The position numbers and the translations under genes are program-made. Positions 5,720 through 9,328 of a stretch of DNA of 9,328 nt are shown here, piece by piece. The notes beneath the pieces are model-generated. The model was not told the origin of the DNA, did not search any database, and saw only the letters and a list, made by a program, of their open reading frames with translations. Within the stretch, counting starts at the first letter, position 1. Every line of letters begins with the position of its first letter. Origin of the DNA: Hydrogenimonas sp. (GTDB taxonomy: Bacteria; Campylobacterota; Campylobacteria; Campylobacterales; Hydrogenimonadaceae); assembly GCA_015494675.1 (NCBI GenBank), contig WGAW01000035.1, positions 1-9,328 of the forward strand, given 5' to 3'.

Positions 5720-7116
5720 GACCTGTAGTCAAAAAGCAGAAGATAGCCCTCTTCACGCCGCAGGGCTTCCTCGACGGCGGCAGCGCCACCGGCCTCATAA
5801 CGATGCAGGACATGGAGTTTACGAGGTCGACAGGTGTTCAGATGATCCTCGTTTCGATGAAGAAGGTTGTCTTCTTCAACAAAAACGGAATCACTATCCT
5901 GCTGGATACGATGATGAAACTGCAAAAAGAGATGAGGGCTACCATAGGTTTTTGCGACTACAACAGAAAGCAGTATGAGGCCTTTTTCAACCTTTTCGAA
6001 GGTGAAATACCTTTTAGCCTATTCAAGACGCTGGATGTGGCGATGCTCTTTGCCGGAGGAAAGAGTTCGAAAAAAGAGGGGGAAGAGAACGTACTCGTCT
6101 TCAATGAAGACTCGACCCAAAGAAGCATGCAGGCGATCGAGATATTCGATCGCGGCTACAATCCCGTCGTGGTGCAGACCCGTGACGAGTTCAATCTGCG
6201 TGCGCAGGAGAGCGACAAATTCGTAGAGAAGGTGGACAACACATATCTCGGTTTCATGGGGAGCAGGATTGCCGCGAAAACGAGAGGAAATTGCGTTATC
6301 TACTATCTGAAGGGTTTTCTAGACGGATCGGTTACGGAGCAGTTCGACGTTCTATACCATCAAAACTGCCTCAAAGTCGGTTTTCAGCTGTTTATGTTCG
6401 ACGCAACGAGGGTGAGTTCGCTGAATATTCATGCCGCCAACTTCTTCTCCAGGCTCTCCACCGCGGGGGCCGAATACGGTGCGCTCATTGCGATAGTCGG
6501 TCTCGATATGGAGAAGACGCCGAAGGCTTTCGTCGAAGAGCTCGAAGATGCCGGAATAATGTTTTTCGAGACGGAGACCGACTTTTTTACAGACGAAATA
6601 GTCCAGTCGATGACCGGCGGCGGATCGAGTGTGAAGAAGGATAAAAGCAGACTCACCAAACCGGTGGTGGCGAGACTACCGGTATTTGTCGAGGCGGCCA
6701 TGGGGACGCTGCAGATGATGACTAATATGGTTGCCATAAAAGGGGATATGAAGATACAGCCCTTTGTGGCTGCCGGCGAAGATCTGATGGCCAGTTCGGT
6801 CGCCTTTTACGGAGATATTGAGGGTATGGTGACTCTCGTGATGCCCAAAAAGCTGGTACAAAAGTCTTGTATGCTCCTGATAGGTGAAGAGAGCGACGAC
6901 GATGAGGTTTTAAGCGATGCCCTGAGTGAGCTGGTGAATATCGTGGCGGGCAAGTCCAAAACGGCCCTGCAGGAGGCCGGGGTGAACATAAACATAACCC
7001 TTCCCCGAAGCTATACCTCCATCGACGATCTGAGCACTACACTCGACGGACTGCAGGGGGTTCAGGTCAATTTCAGTTTCGAACAATATCCTTTCACATT
7101 CTATTTGAGTCCGTAG
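5716..7116 (+). CDS. STAS-STAS-CheX-like multidomain signalling protein
   Basis: This 466-residue protein has no signal peptide or membrane segment. Residues about 8-115 and 190-295 each look like a STAS fold: both open with a beta strand leading to GFLDG (17-21 and 200-204), then a hydrophobic strand (QMILVSMKKVVFF, FQLFMFDATRVSSL), a helix and later strand-helix units. The serine phosphorylated in anti-sigma antagonists is replaced by Asn-Lys-Asn-Gly (55-58) in the first. Residues about 322-466 resemble CheX/CheC CheY-P phosphatases, with the acidic pair motif D401-x3-E405-x2-N408 and a proline at 430. A possible half receiver (about 124-175) lies between the STAS domains. It overlaps the HDOD gene by 4 nt. 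The CheX-like assignment is firmer than the STAS ones. Confidence 0.72.
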   Translation: MRPVVKKQKIALFTPQGFLDGGSATGLITMQDMEFTRSTGVQMILVSMKKVVFFNKNGITILLDTMMKLQKEMRATIGFCDYNRKQYEAFFNLFEGEIPFSLFKTLDVAMLFAGGKSSKKEGEENVLVFNEDSTQRSMQAIEIFDRGYNPVVVQTRDEFNLRAQESDKFVEKVDNTYLGFMGSRIAAKTRGNCVIYYLKGFLDGSVTEQFDVLYHQNCLKVGFQLFMFDATRVSSLNIHAANFFSRLSTAGAEYGALIAIVGLDMEKTPKAFVEELEDAGIMFFETETDFFTDEIVQSMTGGGSSVKKDKSRLTKPVVARLPVFVEAAMGTLQMMTNMVAIKGDMKIQPFVAAGEDLMASSVAFYGDIEGMVTLVMPKKLVQKSCMLLIGEESDDDEVLSDALSELVNIVAGKSKTALQEAGVNINITLPRSYTSIDDLSTTLDGLQGVQVNFSFEQYPFTFYLSP

Positions 7117-7120
7117 CCTG

Positions 7121-7196
7121 TAGGAAATAGGAAATAGGAAATAGGAAATAGGATATAGGATATAGGATATAGGATATAGGATATAGGATATAGGAT
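7121..7196. repeat. Heptanucleotide tandem repeat array
   Basis: Ten full 7-bp units plus a partial eleventh: four of TAGGAAA (7121-7148), six of TAGGATA (7149-7190) and a final TAGGAT (7191-7196). The variants are arranged in two uninterrupted blocks differing at one base, which suggests two rounds of unit expansion by slippage. The array fills most of the 132-bp space between the CheX-like gene and rpe and ends 52 bp before the rpe start. On the mRNA it would present AGGA every seven bases. It lies outside coding sequence, so copy-number change would alter spacing and not reading frame. Confidence 0.97.
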
Positions 7197-7248
7197 CGGT
7201 GTTGTCTGATCGGCCCTGTATGTCGTACACTTACGAGAAGGAGAAGAT

Positions 7249-7890
7249 ATGCTTGTAGCGCCGAGTATTCTTTCGGCAGATTTCGGCCACCTGGCACGAG
7301 ATGTAGATGCGATCTGTGAGGGGGGGTGCGATCTGGTCCATGTAGATGTGATGGACGGACACTTCGTTCCAAACATGACGATAGGTCCCGTCGTGGTCGA
7401 AGCTGTGGCCAAAGCGGCGACGAAACCCCTCGATATACACCTGATGGTTGAGAACAACACCTTTTTCGTCGACCTTTTCGCCCCGCTTAAACCGGGCTAC
7501 ATCTCATTCCATATCGAGGAGGAGAAGCACCCGCACAGATTGATCCAGAAGATAAGGGGTCTCGGGATCTCCCCCTCTATCGTCCTCAACCCCCACACTC
7601 CGCCGCAGTGTATAGAGTTTTTGCTCGAAGATCTCGATATGGTTCTGCTAATGAGTGTAAATCCGGGATTCGGCGGGCAGAAGTTCATACCGAGCGTTCT
7701 GGAAAAAGCGCGTCGCCTGAAGGAGATGATCGAGAAGAGAAACCCCAAATGCATGATAGAGGTGGACGGCGGTGTCAACGACAGAAACGTCCATGAGCTC
7801 AAAGCGGCGGGTGTGGACGTAGTAGTGGCCGGAAGCTACATATTCAGGCACGAGAATATATCCCGTGCCATAGAGAGCCTGAAGGTATAG
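7249..7890 (+). CDS. rpe: Ribulose-phosphate 3-epimerase
   Basis: Rpe interconverts ribulose 5-phosphate and xylulose 5-phosphate in the pentose phosphate or Calvin pathways. The 213 residues form a single TIM barrel of the usual size. The start VAPSILSADF, the metal and catalytic residues His31 and Asp33 in HVDVMDGHFVPN, His64 in LDIHLMV, the MSVNPGFGGQKFIP loop and Asp173 in EVDGGV are all present. The ATG at 7249 has AAGGAG at 7238-7243 with a five-base gap. Upstream is the 7-bp repeat array; the promoter probably lies in or near it, or the gene is read from the cassette before it. trpF follows 54 bp later in the same reading frame. Confidence 0.97.
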   Translation: MLVAPSILSADFGHLARDVDAICEGGCDLVHVDVMDGHFVPNMTIGPVVVEAVAKAATKPLDIHLMVENNTFFVDLFAPLKPGYISFHIEEEKHPHRLIQKIRGLGISPSIVLNPHTPPQCIEFLLEDLDMVLLMSVNPGFGGQKFIPSVLEKARRLKEMIEKRNPKCMIEVDGGVNDRNVHELKAAGVDVVVAGSYIFRHENISRAIESLKV

Positions 7891-7944
7891 AAGAAAGGAT
7901 CGAAAATAGCCCGCTATCGAGAGCTTAAAAACGAAAAGTATCCG

Positions 7945-8550
7945 GTGCCGAAGGTAAAGATCTGCGGGATCACCTCTCTCGAAGATGCCATGACGGCCGT
8001 AGAGGCCGGAGCGGATGCCCTCGGATTCGTCTTTTACGAAAAGTCGCCAAGGTATATCGGTGTGAAAGAGGCCCGCCTCATAACAGAATCGCTCCCCCCG
8101 TTCGTGGAGAGGGTCGGACTTTTCGTGAACAAAACGGCGCTCGAGACCGATCTGATCTGCGCCGAAAGCGGCATGAGCCTCGCCCAGATTCACTTTGATG
8201 TAGAGGAGGAGTATTTCGACTCCCTTCGCACAAAAGCGCTGCCGGTAGTCAGGGCCGCATCCGCTGAAGATGTACCGAAATTCGCACCCCGTTACAGACT
8301 GGTGGATGCGTTCTGCAAGAGCTACGGAGGGGTGGGAAAGCGTCTAAATCTCGAATGGTTCGAGGGGGTGGACTGTTCTAAAATCATTCTCGCCGGGGGT
8401 TTGACTCCGGAAAACGTGTACGAAGCTCTTCCATACGGCTTTTACGGTTACGATGTTAGCAGCGGAGTGGAGGAGGGAAAGGGAAAAAAAGATGCGGCGA
8501 AAGTACGTGCATTTGTGGAGGCCGTTAAAGGGGGGCGATGCGCCCGCTGA
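7945..8550 (+). CDS. trpF: Phosphoribosylanthranilate isomerase
   Basis: TrpF converts N-(5-phosphoribosyl)anthranilate to the carboxyphenylamino-deoxyribulose phosphate in tryptophan synthesis. The 201 residues make a TIM barrel of usual length. The catalytic Cys7 lies in VKICGIT and the catalytic Asp121 in LVDAF; SYGGVGK and ILAGGLTPENV bind substrate phosphate, and the YDVSSGVEEGKGKKD segment is diagnostic. I place the start at GTG 7945, the only standard start codon in frame after the rpe stop, but its upstream sequence (AAAAG at 7934-7938) is a poor ribosome binding site. A better one, AAAGGA at 7894-7899, stands before an in-frame ATA at 7906. No other tryptophan genes are nearby. Confidence 0.95.
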   Translation: MPKVKICGITSLEDAMTAVEAGADALGFVFYEKSPRYIGVKEARLITESLPPFVERVGLFVNKTALETDLICAESGMSLAQIHFDVEEEYFDSLRTKALPVVRAASAEDVPKFAPRYRLVDAFCKSYGGVGKRLNLEWFEGVDCSKIILAGGLTPENVYEALPYGFYGYDVSSGVEEGKGKKDAAKVRAFVEAVKGGRCAR

Positions 8551-9326
8551 TAGACAATATCGTGGCCGCCGTGAAAAAGAGGGGCGGAACGATGGATCTG
8601 GAGAGTTTCAGGGAGCTGATACAGAAGACGAGGGATTCGCTTTTCGAGAGCGTAGATACGCTGATGGAGCTTGTCGTCGCCTCCGGTGTTCCGATAGAGG
8701 TGGAGGGCGACAGAGTCGTTTTGAAGACCGCTTTCATGCCATGGCGCGAAGAGACTTACTGCGTAGTGGATGTGGAGACCAACGGAAGTAAACCGAACCG
8801 CTCTCAGATCATAGAGATAGGCGCACTGAAGTGGAGGAACGGGGAGGTCGTAGATAGGTTCGAATCTTTCGTTGAGTGCAGCTATCTTCCGTACCAGATT
8901 AGCGAGATAACCGGTATAAATCCCGAAGATCTCGAGGGTGCTCCCACTCTTCAGAAACTACTGCCCAAATTCAAGGAGTTTCTGGGCGATTCCGTATTCG
9001 TCGCGCACAACGCCACTTTCGACTACAACTTCGTCTCATCGTCGTTCGAGCGTTTCGGCCTCGGGGTTTTGGGAAACAGGAGGCTCTGCACAATAGATCT
9101 GGCCAGAAGGACCATAGAGGCCGAACGCTACGGGCTCGGCCATCTCAATATCGCGCTCGATATAAACACGCTCGTTCACCATCGGGCCTACGCCGATGCC
9201 GTGACGGCCGCCAAGGTTATGGAGATAGGCTTTAGAAACGTTCCTGATTCGGTCGTTACGGTGGAAGATCTGATAGACTTCACGAAGCTCCCCGTCAAAA
9301 AAGCGAGGGAGCTTGCCGCCCGTTAA
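8538..9326 (+). CDS. DEDDh 3'-5' exonuclease (DNA polymerase III epsilon-like)
   Basis: This 262-residue protein carries a DnaQ-type exonuclease domain from about residue 73 to 235 that removes nucleotides from 3' ends using two metal ions. Exo I is VVDVETNG (Asp78, Glu80), Exo II is VAHNATFDYNFV (Asp162) and Exo III is HHRAYADA (His215, Asp220), so the DEDDh set is complete. The first 70 residues are mostly helical and may be a small winged-helix-like domain; I do not recognise them. Whether this is the replicative proofreading subunit or a stand-alone repair nuclease cannot be decided. The ATG at 8538 lies inside trpF, overlapping it by 13 nt, after a G-rich AAAGGGGGG at 8527-8535. The TAA falls at 9324-9326, two bases before the window end. 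Confidence 0.92.
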   Translation: MRPLIDNIVAAVKKRGGTMDLESFRELIQKTRDSLFESVDTLMELVVASGVPIEVEGDRVVLKTAFMPWREETYCVVDVETNGSKPNRSQIIEIGALKWRNGEVVDRFESFVECSYLPYQISEITGINPEDLEGAPTLQKLLPKFKEFLGDSVFVAHNATFDYNFVSSSFERFGLGVLGNRRLCTIDLARRTIEAERYGLGHLNIALDINTLVHHRAYADAVTAAKVMEIGFRNVPDSVVTVEDLIDFTKLPVKKARELAAR

Positions 9327-9328
9327 GA

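Noticed and set aside
7121..7196. CRISPR-like array
   Set aside because: Units are 7 bp with no spacers between them, so this is a simple tandem repeat.
7094..7460. Minus-strand open frames with a repeating Ile-Leu-Tyr-Pro-Ile-Ser-Tyr peptide
   Set aside because: The reverse complement of the 7-bp unit contains no stop codon in any frame, so an array of such units stays open automatically. The frames also run antisense into rpe.

Overview
The window looks like a chromosomal segment of a Campylobacterota (Epsilonproteobacteria) bacterium, probably a free-living, moderately GC-rich lineage rather than an AT-rich host-associated one. The basis is the order acpP-fabF-accA, as I recall it from Helicobacter and Sulfurimonas relatives, together with the style of the ArgJ, bL28 and AccA proteins. 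The genus is not determined. Most genes here are ordinary housekeeping genes. Structure not explained by them lies in the noncoding leader (1-427), the two-gene signalling cassette (4925-7116) and a heptanucleotide tandem repeat (7121-7196).

Layout. Positions 1-427 hold no convincing gene. They contain two near-identical 50-bp copies of a terminator-bearing sequence (1-50 and 160-209), a large hairpin between them (61-97), a series of smaller inverted repeats, and a probable acpP promoter. A plus-strand fatty-acid block follows: acyl carrier protein (acpP), beta-ketoacyl-ACP synthase II (fabF) and the acetyl-CoA carboxyltransferase alpha subunit (accA). It converges on a minus-strand group that reads rpmB, argJ, then a small YdcH/DUF465 protein. 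Between rpmB and the next plus-strand gene is a 181-bp AT-rich divergent promoter region.

The second plus-strand block starts with a degenerate HDOD-domain protein overlapping by 4 nt a 466-residue protein that I read as two STAS-like domains followed by a CheX/CheC-type CheY-P phosphatase domain. After the 7-bp repeat array come ribulose-phosphate 3-epimerase (rpe), phosphoribosylanthranilate isomerase (trpF, with an unclear start) and a DEDDh 3'-5' exonuclease overlapping trpF by 13 nt.

How the genes fit together. AcpP carries the acyl chains that FabF elongates, and AccA helps make the malonyl-CoA they need. ArgJ recycles acetyl groups in arginine synthesis. Rpe and TrpF are both TIM-barrel enzymes of sugar-phosphate and tryptophan metabolism. 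The HDOD/STAS-STAS-CheX pair is the least conventional element: its overlap suggests translational coupling and a shared signalling role, possibly tied to chemotaxis. That role is inferred from domain resemblance only.
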